A DNA stretch of 64,000 nucleotides, taken from positions 1 to 64,000 of the forward strand of contig WOVA01000013.1 in NCBI GenBank assembly GCA_009773155.1. Reading direction: 5' to 3'. The position numbers and the translations under genes were made by a program. This DNA is from Elusimicrobiota bacterium (GTDB lineage: Bacteria; Elusimicrobiota; Elusimicrobia; Elusimicrobiales; UBA9959). Under the pieces are notes generated by a model. That model was given only the letters and a program-made list of their open reading frames with translations. It ran no database searches and was not told the DNA's origin. Positions 28,429-36,713 of the stretch are shown here, one piece after another. The stretch's first letter is position 1, and every line of letters starts with the position of its first letter.

Positions 28429-29964
28429 ATGCTCCCGGCAAAACAACTCAGAATACTGCTCGTCCGCCTGTCTTCACTGGGGGACATAATGCTCACGGCC
28501 CCCGCGGCGCGCGCCCTCAGGGAAAGATTCCCCTCGGCCGACATAAGAATGCTGGTCAAGCCGCAGTTCGCGCAGGCCGCGGCCGCCAATCCCGCCCTTT
28601 CGGGCGTGCTTACCTTCAGCTCCTTCTCCTCTTCCGCCGCGGAGATAAACGCACTTAATTTCGACGTTATAGCGGACCTCCACGCCACCCTCCGCACGCG
28701 GCTGCTCTGCGCGCTCTGCCGGGCGCCGCGCAAACTGCGCTACCGCAAGGATTCGCTGGCCCGGCGGCTCTTCGTCAGTTTCCGCTTCCCCAGCCCCGCC
28801 CTGCAGAGGCATACGCTCGACCGCTACATGGCGGCGCTGGAGCCGCTGGGCGTAAAAGGCGGGGCGCACGCGCCGGCCCTGGGCGACTGGAACTCGGCGG
28901 CGGTAGACGGTACCGGGACACCATGCCGCATGGTGTCCCGGTACCGAAGGATACTCCTGATGCAGGGCGCTTTCCTGGGCGACTGCGTGCTCACCCTGCC
29001 GCTGCTCAAACAGCTCAGGGCGCTTTTTCCGTCCGCCGCCGTCTCCGTCCTGGCCCGCCCTGAGACCGCCGGCGTCTTCGCCCAGGCCGATCCCTCCGCG
29101 GCGATCATAGAGGACAGGAAGCGCTCGTCTTCTTTCTTCGCGGAATTCTTCCGCCTGAAGCGCGAGCTGCGAAAAGGAGCCTTCGACCTGGCCGTCATCC
29201 CCCACCGCTCGCTGCGCAGCGCGCTGCTGGCCAGGCTGGCCGGCATACCGCGCCGCGTCGGCTTCTCGTCGAGCGCCGGAGCCTTCCTGCTTACCGACCG
29301 CGTCCCTTTCTCCTGGCTGCTGCACGACCTGGAGCGCAACCTGACGCTGCTCCTGCCGCTCAAAGGCACTCCTGAACCCGTCTGGCCCGGGCTCTCGTCC
29401 CCGCCCGACCCCTTCAAAAAATTCGGCCTTCCCGACCGCGGCCTTTTCGGCGTGAACCCAGGCTCGGCCTGGCCCACCAAGTGCTGGCCCGCCGCGCGCT
29501 ACGCCGGGGTGATAAAGCGCCTGCACAAGGAGCGGGGTCTGCGGGCCGTGCTGGTCGGCGGACCTAAGGAGCGCGAGGTCGCCGGAGAGGTGGAGCGACT
29601 GGCCGGTCCCGGAACCTGCTTTAATCTCGCGGGCCGCACCGACCTGGGCGAGCTGATGGCCGTGATAAGGCGGATGAGCCTTTTTATAACCAACGATTCC
29701 GGACCGATGCACATAGCCGCCGCCTACGGCGTCCCTACCGCGGCGGTGTTCGGCCCCACCACACGCGAGCTGGGCTTCTTTCCCTACGGGGAGAAGAACG
29801 AGGTGCTGGAGGAATTCCTGGAATGCAGGCCCTGCGCGCTGCACGGCTCGCGCAGCTGTCCCAGGGGCCATTTTCTATGCATGAAGCTGATAACCGCGGA
29901 CAAGGTCCACGCGGCGGCCGTCAGGCTGCTGAAACGGCCCGGTCCTGCCGGAGGACATGAATGA
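28429..29964 (+). CDS. GT9 heptosyltransferase with a fused extra N-terminal half
   Basis: A 511-residue protein. Residues 175-511 form a complete GT9 ADP-heptose:LPS heptosyltransferase (ILLMQGAFLGDCVLTLPLLKQLRALFP at the start; FGVNPGSAWPTKCWP, AVLVGGPKE, FITNDSGPMHIAAAYGVPTAAVFGPT in the C-terminal half). In front of it, residues 6-150 are a second, independent N-terminal GT9 domain (LRILLVRLSSLGDIMLTAPAARALRERFP to HTLDRYMAALEPLGV) with no matching C-terminal half. The joint is at a family 1 palindrome (28909-28945, encoding [10 protein letters not shown]). I infer an old gene fusion or truncation at the element. It leads an LPS core operon and overlaps the deacetylase gene by four bases. 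Confidence 0.85.
   Translation: MLPAKQLRILLVRLSSLGDIMLTAPAARALRERFPSADIRMLVKPQFAQAAAANPALSGVLTFSSFSSSAAEINALNFDVIADLHATLRTRLLCALCRAPRKLRYRKDSLARRLFVSFRFPSPALQRHTLDRYMAALEPLGVKGGAHAPALGDWNSAAVDGTGTPCRMVSRYRRILLMQGAFLGDCVLTLPLLKQLRALFPSAAVSVLARPETAGVFAQADPSAAIIEDRKRSSSFFAEFFRLKRELRKGAFDLAVIPHRSLRSALLARLAGIPRRVGFSSSAGAFLLTDRVPFSWLLHDLERNLTLLLPLKGTPEPVWPGLSSPPDPFKKFGLPDRGLFGVNPGSAWPTKCWPAARYAGVIKRLHKERGLRAVLVGGPKEREVAGEVERLAGPGTCFNLAGRTDLGELMAVIRRMSLFITNDSGPMHIAAAYGVPTAAVFGPTTRELGFFPYGEKNEVLEEFLECRPCALHGSRSCPRGHFLCMKLITADKVHAAAVRLLKRPGPAGGHE
28909..28945. repeat. Family 1 palindrome, longest perfect copy
   Basis: A perfect 37-bp hairpin: 17-bp arms (GGTACC then GGGACACCATG) around a CCG loop. 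It encodes [10 protein letters not shown] at the joint between two GT9 domains. Confidence 0.9.
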
Positions 29965-30770
29965 ACTACCTTATCGCGGGAGGGGTCCTGGCCGCCGGCG
30001 CGGCCTTCAGCGCGCGCTGGGCCTGGTGGCGAAAATCCAAGCCCGGGCTGCCGGTGCTCTGCTATCACAAGGTGGGCGTCCCCCCCGCCGGCTCCAGGCT
30101 TAAAGACCTGTGGGTCAGCCCGGAAAATTTCCGCCGACAGATGCTCTGCCTCAAAGAGAAGGGTTATACCACGCTGCTCTTCTCGGAACTTCTCGCCATC
30201 CGCCGGGGCAAGTCCCCGATGCCGGAGAAGGCCGCGGTCATAACCTTCGACGACGGCTATGAGAACAATTACACCCACGCCTGGAAGATAATGGCCGAGA
30301 CCGGCGCCAAAGGAAATATCTTCGTGGTCTTCGACACCATCGGCAAGGCCAATCTCTGGCACGATCCCGCCTCCGAACCCTGGGTCAATATGGCGGACCT
30401 GGACATGCTCAAAGAAATGCAGGAGAGCGGGATAGTCGAATACGGCTCCCACACCATGTCGCACCCGAAACTCCCGCGGCTTCCCCTGGAGGACGCCGAC
30501 TGGCAGATGCGCGAGTCAAAAAAGCGGCTGGAGGAGGCGCTCGGCCGCGAGCTCTGCGCTTTCGCCTATCCTTACGGTGCGGGCGCTTATGTTCCCGAAG
30601 TGCGCGCGCTCGCGCTGAAATACTATGAATTCGATTTCAGCTTCACCCAGGGCAAGACGGCGTGGCCGTGGGACAGGGACACGGGACCGATCGACCGTCT
30701 TTTCATCAAGGGCCCGGATACGATGCTGGATTTCGCGCTCCATCTTACCCGCGGCGCTTCGCGGCTTTAA
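29961..30770 (+). CDS. Polysaccharide deacetylase family protein
   Basis: A 269-residue protein with an N-terminal membrane segment and a NodB-type domain: first motif TFDDG (Asp97/Asp98), second motif HTMSHPKL with the two metal-binding His, and FAYPYG in motif 3. Such enzymes remove N-acetyl groups from peptidoglycan, chitin-like or LPS sugars. Encoded between heptosyltransferase genes, so a role in LPS or surface glycan trimming fits best. Confidence 0.88.
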   Translation: MNYLIAGGVLAAGAAFSARWAWWRKSKPGLPVLCYHKVGVPPAGSRLKDLWVSPENFRRQMLCLKEKGYTTLLFSELLAIRRGKSPMPEKAAVITFDDGYENNYTHAWKIMAETGAKGNIFVVFDTIGKANLWHDPASEPWVNMADLDMLKEMQESGIVEYGSHTMSHPKLPRLPLEDADWQMRESKKRLEEALGRELCAFAYPYGAGAYVPEVRALALKYYEFDFSFTQGKTAWPWDRDTGPIDRLFIKGPDTMLDFALHLTRGASRL

Positions 30771-30783
30771 CACCCCTCTTTTG

Positions 30784-30801
30784 TATAATCATCTCCGGAG
30801 G
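30784..30801 (+). promoter_or_regulatory. Candidate -10 and ribosome binding site
   Basis: TATAAT at 30784-30789 and CCGGAGG at 30795-30801, directly before the small helical gene at 30811. The leader would be only about 15 nt. No -35 seen. Confidence 0.4.
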
Positions 30802-30810
30802 ATATCCAAC

Positions 30811-31014
30811 ATGAAAGATCCCGGGATAGGCGAACTTGTGAGCGAGCTGGCGATGACCAATGCCGAGCTCTGGCACGAAGAGGACAAGGCCCGCGTGGGC
30901 GACGTCCCCGCCATAGCCGCCGCCAAGAAGAATATCGACAGGCTCAACCAGAAGCGCAACGACCTGATAGAGCGCATAGACGAGAAGGTGCTGGAGGCCG
31001 TCCACAATGGCTGA
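30811..31014 (+). CDS. Small helical protein, DUF4254-like, first of a pair
   Basis: A 67-residue, highly helical cytoplasmic protein: [22 protein letters not shown], then [25 protein letters not shown]. This helical hairpin pattern (GEL..L.I.N..LWH.E followed by I..LN.KRN.LI.EID) is that of DUF4254 proteins found in LPS and glycosyltransferase clusters. Ribosome binding site and -10 are well placed. It overlaps the next gene, a paralogous partner, by eight bases. Function unknown. Confidence 0.65.
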   Translation: MKDPGIGELVSELAMTNAELWHEEDKARVGDVPAIAAAKKNIDRLNQKRNDLIERIDEKVLEAVHNG

Positions 31015-31282
31015 GACTGTCGGCAGCCTCGCGGACAAGATCAGCATCATCCAGCTGAAGATCTTCCATATGCGCCAGCAGCTGGAGCGCCCGGACGCCT
31101 CCGCAGAACATAAGACGGCCTGCTCCGCCAAGCTCGAGGTCATGGCCGTGCAGCTCAGGGACCTGGGCGACGAACTCACCCAGCTCGTCTCCGACGTGGC
31201 CGCGGGCAGGGTTAAGCTCAGGATCTACCGCCAGTTCAAGATGTACAACGATCCCCGCTACAGGACCGCCGCTCCCCGCTGA
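31007..31282 (+). CDS. Small helical protein, DUF4254-like, second of a pair
   Basis: A 91-residue protein beginning [23 protein letters not shown], the same opening as its neighbour and as DUF4254 proteins, with a second helix [20 protein letters not shown] and a basic C-terminus ([12 protein letters not shown]). The overlap with the upstream gene suggests a heteromeric pair made in equal amounts. A family 2 element follows at once. Confidence 0.6.
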   Translation: MAETVGSLADKISIIQLKIFHMRQQLERPDASAEHKTACSAKLEVMAVQLRDLGDELTQLVSDVAAGRVKLRIYRQFKMYNDPRYRTAAPR

Positions 31283-31285
31283 CGG

Positions 31286-31340
31286 GGACGGAGCAGGGCG
31301 GCTAGGTACGCAGTCGGTGCCCGGAGCTCCGCGACGGGCC
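31286..31340. repeat. Family 2 palindromic element
   Basis: A 55-bp diverged copy in the same orientation as the kdsB copy, filling the 68-bp gap before the second heptosyltransferase gene. Confidence 0.72.
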
Positions 31341-31350
31341 GGAAGGTCGG

Positions 31351-32310
31351 ATGCAGCAGAAAATATCTCCAGGCATACTGGTCATAGTCTATAAAGGCAT
31401 AGGGGACGTGCTCCTTACCACGCCGCTCCTGCGCGCCCTGAAAAAAAACATCCCCGACTCCCGCCTCTATTTCCTCACCCGCCGGCCGTCGCGAAAGATA
31501 CTGGAAAGCAATCCCCGCCTCTCGGGGGTCTTCTACCGCGAGGAGCGGCCGCTGCGCGCCATCCGGGCCGCCGGCATAGACATATCTTTCGACTTCATGC
31601 ATTCCAGTTCCTCGGGCCTTTTCGCCCTGTTCTCCGGCGCGTCCAAACGCGTCGCCTTCGCCGGCAACGCGGCGCGCCTCTATCACAATATCACGCCTCG
31701 CATAAAGCCGGAGGCGATGTATACCGCCCTGACCAGGCTGCAGCTGCTGGAACCGCTGGGCATAGCGCACGACGGGCCGGAGCTGGAACTTTACCCGGGA
31801 CCGGCCAACGAGGCAAAGGCCGCGGCTTTCCTGAAAGAGAACGGCATAGGCGCAAGCGCGCCGCTGATCACCATGGACGTCACCAGCCCCAGGGCGCACC
31901 GCCGCTGGCCGGCGGAACATTTCGCCGGGGTGGCCGACCGCCTATTTTCTAAATTCGGCGCCAGGGTCGTCTTCCTGTGGGGCCCGGGAGAGATGGATTA
32001 TGTCAGGTCCGTCATGGCCCTGGCGAAAGAGCCCCATCTTCTCTGCCCGGATCTCGACCTGCTGGACCTGGGCGCCCTGCTGAAAAGGGCGGCCCTTCAC
32101 ATCGGCACCAGTTCCGCTCCTATGCACCTCGCCGTGAGCCAGGCGACTCCCACTTTTATAATCTACTCCCCCCATGACGCTCCCGGGAGCTGGAGCCCGC
32201 CTGGTCCCCGCCACGCCTGGGCGCAGGGAGAGCTCTTGGAACTTCCGCTTGAGACGGTGTGGGACAGGCTCTCCTCGCATATGCTCTCGCTCAAGGAGCC
32301 GGCACGGTGA
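31351..32310 (+). CDS. GT9 family heptosyltransferase
   Basis: A 319-residue glycosyltransferase with the GT9 opening ILVIVYKGIGDVLLTTPLLRALKKNIPDSRLYFLTR and C-terminal half TMDVTSPRAHRRWPAEHFAGVADRL, RVVFLWGPGE and HIGTSSAPMHLAVSQATPTFIIYSP. Members add heptose to Kdo or to the first heptose of the LPS inner core. The DSGPMH signature is changed to TSSAPMH, so it is probably a distinct acceptor type. The lpxK GTG overlaps its stop. Confidence 0.88.
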   Translation: MQQKISPGILVIVYKGIGDVLLTTPLLRALKKNIPDSRLYFLTRRPSRKILESNPRLSGVFYREERPLRAIRAAGIDISFDFMHSSSSGLFALFSGASKRVAFAGNAARLYHNITPRIKPEAMYTALTRLQLLEPLGIAHDGPELELYPGPANEAKAAAFLKENGIGASAPLITMDVTSPRAHRRWPAEHFAGVADRLFSKFGARVVFLWGPGEMDYVRSVMALAKEPHLLCPDLDLLDLGALLKRAALHIGTSSAPMHLAVSQATPTFIIYSPHDAPGSWSPPGPRHAWAQGELLELPLETVWDRLSSHMLSLKEPAR

Positions 32311-33404
32311 GTTTTTCCCCCGAAAAGATACGCAACACCATCCGCTCGGCGGCGCCGGGACGCTTCCTGCTCAGGCTGCTGTCCCTGGTCTATTCCGCCG
32401 CGATAGACGCCCGGCGGCGCCTCTACGCGGCCGGAGCGCTGCCCTCCGCCCGGCTCCCCGTGCCGGTGATCTGCTTCGGCAATATTTCGGCCGGCGGCAC
32501 CGGCAAGACCTCCACCGTCATAGCGGCGGCCAGGGAGGTCAAGCAGATGGGCTTCAGGCCAGCGATACTCCTGCGCGGCTACGGCCGCAAGGCGCCCCCC
32601 CGCAAGCTGGTGCTGCTCGACGGGCCGGGAGAGTACGACGCGGCGGAATGCGGCGACGAGGCCGTCATTATCCACAACGCTCTCAAGGAGTATTCCATCC
32701 CCGTGGCCGTCTCCGCCGACCGCGCCGCCGCGGGCCGCGCCGCCATAGAGAAACTGGGCTGCGATATCCTCCTCATGGACGACGGCTTCCAGCATTTCTC
32801 CCTCAGGCGCGACAGGGATATCGTAATAGTCAATGCGGCCGCCCCCTTCCACAAGGACGCGGCGCTGCCGCTGGGCAACCTGCGCGAGAGGAAAGCGGGG
32901 CTGGCGCGGGCCAGCATGGTGATAATCTCGCATTGCGAGCGCTCCACGGGCGCCGGGCTGGAGGAACTCCACGCCGAGATAAAAAAGATAAACCCCCTCG
33001 CGCCCGTGGCGGAAAGCATGCATGTACCGGAGCATTTCATCGACGCGCGGCGCCGCCTGCCGGTCCCCCTGGCCGCCGTGAAGGGAAAGTCCGTGTCGGT
33101 CATCTCGGCGATAGGGGACCCCGATTCTTTCGAGCGCAACCTGCGGGAACTGGGCGCCGGCCTGGAAGGGGTCTGGCGCTACCCCGACCATCACCGCTTC
33201 ACCGCCGGGGAGATAAAGGCGCTGTCCGCGGCTTCGGGCGACCGCCCGGTGATAACGACCTACAAGGATTTTTCGCGGTTCCCGACTAACTGGGAGAGGC
33301 TGCTCGCCGGACCGCTCTACATCCTGTCCGTTCGGATAACCTTCCTCTGCGACGGCTACCGCCTCATGATGGACCAGCTTATCCCGCCCAGGACCGCGGC
33401 ATGA
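32307..33404 (+). CDS. lpxK: Tetraacyldisaccharide 4'-kinase
   Basis: A 365-residue lipid A kinase that phosphorylates the 4' position of the disaccharide at the inner membrane. Walker A is CFGNISAGGTGKTST (about 57-70), followed by GFRPAILLRGYGRK, CGDEAVI and the signature LMDDGFQHFSLRRDRDIVIVNA. GTG start at 32307 overlaps the previous stop, with AAGGAG at 32293-32298. It overlaps gmhB by four bases. Confidence 0.94.
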   Translation: MSFSPEKIRNTIRSAAPGRFLLRLLSLVYSAAIDARRRLYAAGALPSARLPVPVICFGNISAGGTGKTSTVIAAAREVKQMGFRPAILLRGYGRKAPPRKLVLLDGPGEYDAAECGDEAVIIHNALKEYSIPVAVSADRAAAGRAAIEKLGCDILLMDDGFQHFSLRRDRDIVIVNAAAPFHKDAALPLGNLRERKAGLARASMVIISHCERSTGAGLEELHAEIKKINPLAPVAESMHVPEHFIDARRRLPVPLAAVKGKSVSVISAIGDPDSFERNLRELGAGLEGVWRYPDHHRFTAGEIKALSAASGDRPVITTYKDFSRFPTNWERLLAGPLYILSVRITFLCDGYRLMMDQLIPPRTAA

Positions 33405-34813
33405 GGGCCTGGCCGATAAGGAAGCCGGCCGGCGGCGCGCGCAGGCCCGCCGTCTTCCTCGACAGGGACGGCGTGCTGGTCCATAACCGCGACGGGTACT
33501 ACCTTACGGACCCGGCCAAAATGCGTGTCTACCCTTTCGTCGCCCGGGCTCTCCGCCTTCTCGCCGCCGCCGGTTTCCGCCTCATAGTCGTCACCAATCA
33601 GTCCGGCGTGGGGAGGGGCTATATGACCATGAGAACGGCGGTGGAGATAAACAGAAAACTGGCCCGTCTTCTGCGCAAGGAGGGCGCGCCGCTGGACGCC
33701 GTTTATTTCTGTCCGCACACCCCCTCGACCGGATGCGCCTGCCGCAAACCCGGCACCGGACTGCTTAAAGAAGCGTTCAGGGAATTCCCGTCGGCGCGCG
33801 GCGGTTCCTGGATGGTCGGGGACAAGTTCAGCGACCTCGGCGTGGCGGAGCGCGGCGGGCTTAAGCCGGTATTCGTCCTTACCGGCCAGGGCCGGACGCA
33901 GCTCCGCAAAAAAGGCGCGCCCCCCCGCGGCACTCTCGTCGCGAGGGACCTGCTCTCCGCCGCGCGCGCGCTGATCCGCGGCGCCCGTGCGCCCCTGGCG
34001 GCCGCGCTGTTCTTATTCTGCCCGCCCGGACTCCGCGCGGAGGAGCCCGCGGTAATGCTGGCCCATCCCCTGGCCGGGGCGACGGAGATAGTTCTTTCCA
34101 CCTCGTCTCCCGCTGTCCCCTGGGCTGGCGAGAGGCTGGATTTCGAACTAAAATGGGGTATGGTCGGGGTAGGCGAGTCCCATCTTTCGGCTCTGGCCAC
34201 GGTCTCCGCCGACGGAGAGGCCGCGTGGCACCTGGCCTCTGGAGCGGTCTCCGCGTCCTGGATAGACGGCTTTTTCAAAGTCCGCGACCGCAACGACTCC
34301 TGGATGGCCGTGTCCGATCACCGCTCGCTGGGATACTCCAAGGATATACGCGAAGGCTCCTGGCGGCTCAGGGAGTGGGTCTATTTCGACTATTCCACGA
34401 TGACTTTCCGCGGCCAGAGACTTAAGAAGGACGACGCTCCCTACGCCGTTGGAGGGACTCTGCCGGGCAGGGTCAACGATATACTCTCCGCTCTTTACGC
34501 CGTCCGGCTGATGCCGCTGGAGCCGGGCGCCGTCTACACGATGGACGTCAACACGCGCAAGAACTGGAAACTGGACATAGCGGTGCTCAAGAGGGAGAAG
34601 ATAAAGACCGCCCTCGGGAAGAAGAAATGCCTGGTGGTGGAGCCCCGGGTCGGGGAAGAGGGCATCTTCGCGGCGAAGAAAGGAAAGCGCCTTCTCGTCT
34701 GGCTGACCGACGACGAATTCCGGGTCCCCGTACTCCTCAAGGCGGAGGTCTTCATCGGCGCCGTCACGGCCGAGCTCAAGCGCCGCACCGTTACCCCCTC
34801 CCCCGCGCCCTGA
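33401..34813 (+). CDS. gmhB: Fusion of heptose bisphosphate phosphatase (GmhB) and a DUF3108 domain
   Basis: A 470-residue two-part protein. Residues 1-190 are a HAD-IIIA phosphatase: DRDGVL nucleophile motif (Asp21, Asp23), VVTNQSGVGRG, zinc loop with CPHTPSTGCACRKP, and GDKFSDLGVAERGG. This fits GmhB, which dephosphorylates D-glycero-beta-D-manno-heptose 1,7-bisphosphate. Residues about 196-212 (APLAAALFLFCPPGLRAEE) look exactly like a signal peptide, and 215-470 are a DUF3108-like domain (ERLDFELKWGMVGVGESHL to VLLKAEVFIGAVTAEL), normally exported. No alternative ATG/GTG exists near the joint, so it seems two genes joined in frame. How a cytoplasmic and an exported domain coexist is unclear. 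Confidence 0.82.
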   Translation: MRAWPIRKPAGGARRPAVFLDRDGVLVHNRDGYYLTDPAKMRVYPFVARALRLLAAAGFRLIVVTNQSGVGRGYMTMRTAVEINRKLARLLRKEGAPLDAVYFCPHTPSTGCACRKPGTGLLKEAFREFPSARGGSWMVGDKFSDLGVAERGGLKPVFVLTGQGRTQLRKKGAPPRGTLVARDLLSAARALIRGARAPLAAALFLFCPPGLRAEEPAVMLAHPLAGATEIVLSTSSPAVPWAGERLDFELKWGMVGVGESHLSALATVSADGEAAWHLASGAVSASWIDGFFKVRDRNDSWMAVSDHRSLGYSKDIREGSWRLREWVYFDYSTMTFRGQRLKKDDAPYAVGGTLPGRVNDILSALYAVRLMPLEPGAVYTMDVNTRKNWKLDIAVLKREKIKTALGKKKCLVVEPRVGEEGIFAAKKGKRLLVWLTDDEFRVPVLLKAEVFIGAVTAELKRRTVTPSPAP

Positions 34814-34834
34814 ACCCGCCCCCCTATCTTTTTA

Positions 34835-34840
34835 TATAAT
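34835..34840 (+). promoter_or_regulatory. TATAAT box five bases before the hldA start
   Basis: A perfect TATAAT ends 5 bp before the ATG at 34846, with no ribosome binding site between. Transcription from it would give a leaderless mRNA. Confidence 0.4.
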
Positions 34841-34845
34841 ATGTC

Positions 34846-35862
34846 ATGCCCCGCCAGAATCTATCCCGGCTTAATTCGATAATCGACAATTTCAAGGACG
34901 CCCGCGTCGCCGTTATCGGCGATATAATGCTGGACCGCTACATCAAGGGTTCGGTCAAGCGCATCTCCCCCGAGGCCCCGGTCCCGGTGGTGCGGGTGAA
35001 GGAAGAGACGCGGGTCTGCGGCGGCTCCGGCAATGTCGCCTGCAACCTCGCCGCCCTCGGCGCCCGCCCGGCCCTGGCCGCGCTGGTAGGCGAGGACGCG
35101 GCCGCCGGCGAACTGCGCGCCATCCTCGCCGCCCAGGGAGTCTCCTCCTCCTTCCTTGTGGCCGATCCCTCCTACCGGACCATAGAGAAGACGCGCGTCA
35201 TAGCCGAACATCAGCAGGTGGTGCGCTACGACAAGGACCCCGAAGGCAATATCCCGCGCGCGGCAGGCCAACGCCTGGAGCAGGCGCTCAAGGACGAACT
35301 GGCCGCGGGGGCTAAGGCGGTCATTCTCTCCGATTACGGCAAGGGCATACTTGTGCCTTCGACCATAAAGCGCTTCATCGCTATCTGCCGCAAGGCCGGC
35401 GTCCCGGTCTTCGTGGACCCGAAAGTGGAGCATTTCCGCCAGTATAAGGGCGTCACCTGCCTCACTCCCAATACACTGGAGGCTTTCTCGGGCATGGGCC
35501 TGCCGGTGAAGGACGGGCCCGAAGCCGTGGAGAAGCTCGGCCGGGACATAATACGGGCCCTCGGGTCCAAAGCCCTGCTCGTCACCCAGGGCGAGCACGG
35601 CATGACCCTGTTCGAGAAGCGCGGCTCCTCCGTCACTTCCGTCCATATCCCCACCCGCGCCCGCGAGGTCTACGATGTGACCGGCGCCGGCGACACGGTC
35701 ATCTCCGTGCTGGCGCTCTCCGTAGCCGCGGGAGCGGACCTTCACGAAGCGGCTCTCATCGCCAATTTCGCCGCCGGCGTGGTGGTAGCCAAACTGGGCA
35801 CCGCCGTCGTCACCCCCGCCGAACTCAAGGAGACCATGAAAGAATGGCTGAAAACTGCCTGA
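34846..35862 (+). CDS. hldA: D-glycero-beta-D-manno-heptose 7-phosphate kinase (RfaE domain I)
   Basis: A 338-residue PfkB-family sugar kinase. RfaE1-type features: VAVIGDIMLDRYIKGSVKRISPEAPVPVV at the start, RVCGGSGNVACNLAALGA, VRYDKD, FVDPKVEHFRQYKG, and the catalytic GAGDT in DVTGAGDTVISVLALSVAAG. It makes heptose 1,7-bisphosphate for the GmhB encoded just upstream. The nucleotidyltransferase half found in bifunctional HldE is absent, so a separate hldC-type gene must lie elsewhere. It overlaps kdsB by 19 bases. Confidence 0.92.
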   Translation: MPRQNLSRLNSIIDNFKDARVAVIGDIMLDRYIKGSVKRISPEAPVPVVRVKEETRVCGGSGNVACNLAALGARPALAALVGEDAAAGELRAILAAQGVSSSFLVADPSYRTIEKTRVIAEHQQVVRYDKDPEGNIPRAAGQRLEQALKDELAAGAKAVILSDYGKGILVPSTIKRFIAICRKAGVPVFVDPKVEHFRQYKGVTCLTPNTLEAFSGMGLPVKDGPEAVEKLGRDIIRALGSKALLVTQGEHGMTLFEKRGSSVTSVHIPTRAREVYDVTGAGDTVISVLALSVAAGADLHEAALIANFAAGVVVAKLGTAVVTPAELKETMKEWLKTA

Positions 35863-36644
35863 TAGTCATCCCCGCGCGCTACGGCTCGCAGCGCTTCCCC
35901 GGCAAGGTCCTGGCCCCCATAGCGGGCAAGCCGGTGCTGCAGTGGTGCTGGGAGGCGGCCGTAAAGTCCCGTCTCGGCCGCGTCATCATCGCCACCGAGC
36001 ATGAGCGGGTACTGGCTTTCGCCCGCTCCCTCGGCGCTTCGGCGCTGATGACCAGCCCCGCCTGCCAGTCCGGCACCGACAGGGTTTACGAGGCTTACCG
36101 GGCCTCGGGCGGGCGCCCGGCCGGATCAGGGCGGCATTCGCCGCAGTCGGTGCCGGGAGCACTGCGACCGGCCTTCGTGGTGAATTTCCAGGGCGACGAG
36201 CCGTTCATGTCCTCGGCCACGCTGATCAAGGCCTTTAAAAAGCTCAAGGCCTCGCCGGACTGCGGCATAGCCACGGCCTGCGCCAGGATAAAAGAGAAGA
36301 CAGATATCTCCAATCCCAACTGCGTCAAGATAGCGATGAACTCCGCCGGCCGGGCGCTCTATTTCTCACGCTGCCCGGTGCCGTACCATCACGAGCTCAC
36401 CGACTTGAAGGGCTACCACTATTTTAAGCACTGCGGCTTCTACATCTACCGCCGCGAGGCGCTGGAGAAGTTCGTGCGCCTCAAGCCCAGCCCGCTCGAG
36501 CGGCTGGAGCGCCTGGAGCAGCTGCGGGCCATGGAGAACGGCATAGGCATAGCCGTGGCCGAAGTGCCGGCCCTGGGCCCGGCCATCGACGTGCCGGCCG
36601 ACCTCGGGGCGGCCGCTAAATTCCTCAGGAAGATACGCCGTTAA
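35844..36644 (+). CDS. kdsB: CMP-Kdo synthetase with in-frame repeat insertion
   Basis: A 266-residue 3-deoxy-manno-octulosonate cytidylyltransferase that activates Kdo with CTP. Motifs: IVIPARYGSQRFPGKVLAPIAGKPVLQW, VIIATEHERV, SGTDRVYEA, VVNFQGDEPFM and YFSRCPVPY. Between GTDRVYEAYRA and FVVNFQGDEPF, where family members have only a few residues, there are about 20 extra residues (GRPAGSGRHSPQSVPGALRP, about 91-110) encoded by a family 2 element (36119-36173). The gene remains open. CTP for it comes from pyrG, which follows. Confidence 0.94.
   Translation: MAENCLIVIPARYGSQRFPGKVLAPIAGKPVLQWCWEAAVKSRLGRVIIATEHERVLAFARSLGASALMTSPACQSGTDRVYEAYRASGGRPAGSGRHSPQSVPGALRPAFVVNFQGDEPFMSSATLIKAFKKLKASPDCGIATACARIKEKTDISNPNCVKIAMNSAGRALYFSRCPVPYHHELTDLKGYHYFKHCGFYIYRREALEKFVRLKPSPLERLERLEQLRAMENGIGIAVAEVPALGPAIDVPADLGAAAKFLRKIRR
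36119..36173. repeat. Family 2 palindromic element inside kdsB
   Basis: The best 55-bp copy: ends GGCCGG and CCGGCC, inner hairpins GCGGCATTCGCCGC. It adds about 18 codons to kdsB, in frame and without a stop. Confidence 0.88.
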
Positions 36645-36713
36645 TAAGAACGCGGGTCCGCCCCCTCCCGGGGAGGGGCTTTCGGGGTTTCATGCGCGAA
36701 GCGCGGGGATAAA
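36645..36713 (+). other. pyrG leader with G/C hairpin
   Basis: A 69-bp gap containing a CCCCTC/GAGGGG hairpin (36662-36678) and a small GCGC-GAA-GCGC hairpin. There is no T-run, so it is not a terminator. pyrG leaders are attenuators in some Gram-positives, but the elements of that mechanism are not visible here. Confidence 0.3.

Noticed and set aside
36645-36713. pyrG attenuator
   Set aside because: Hairpin present but no U-run and no GGGC-start reiteration signal.
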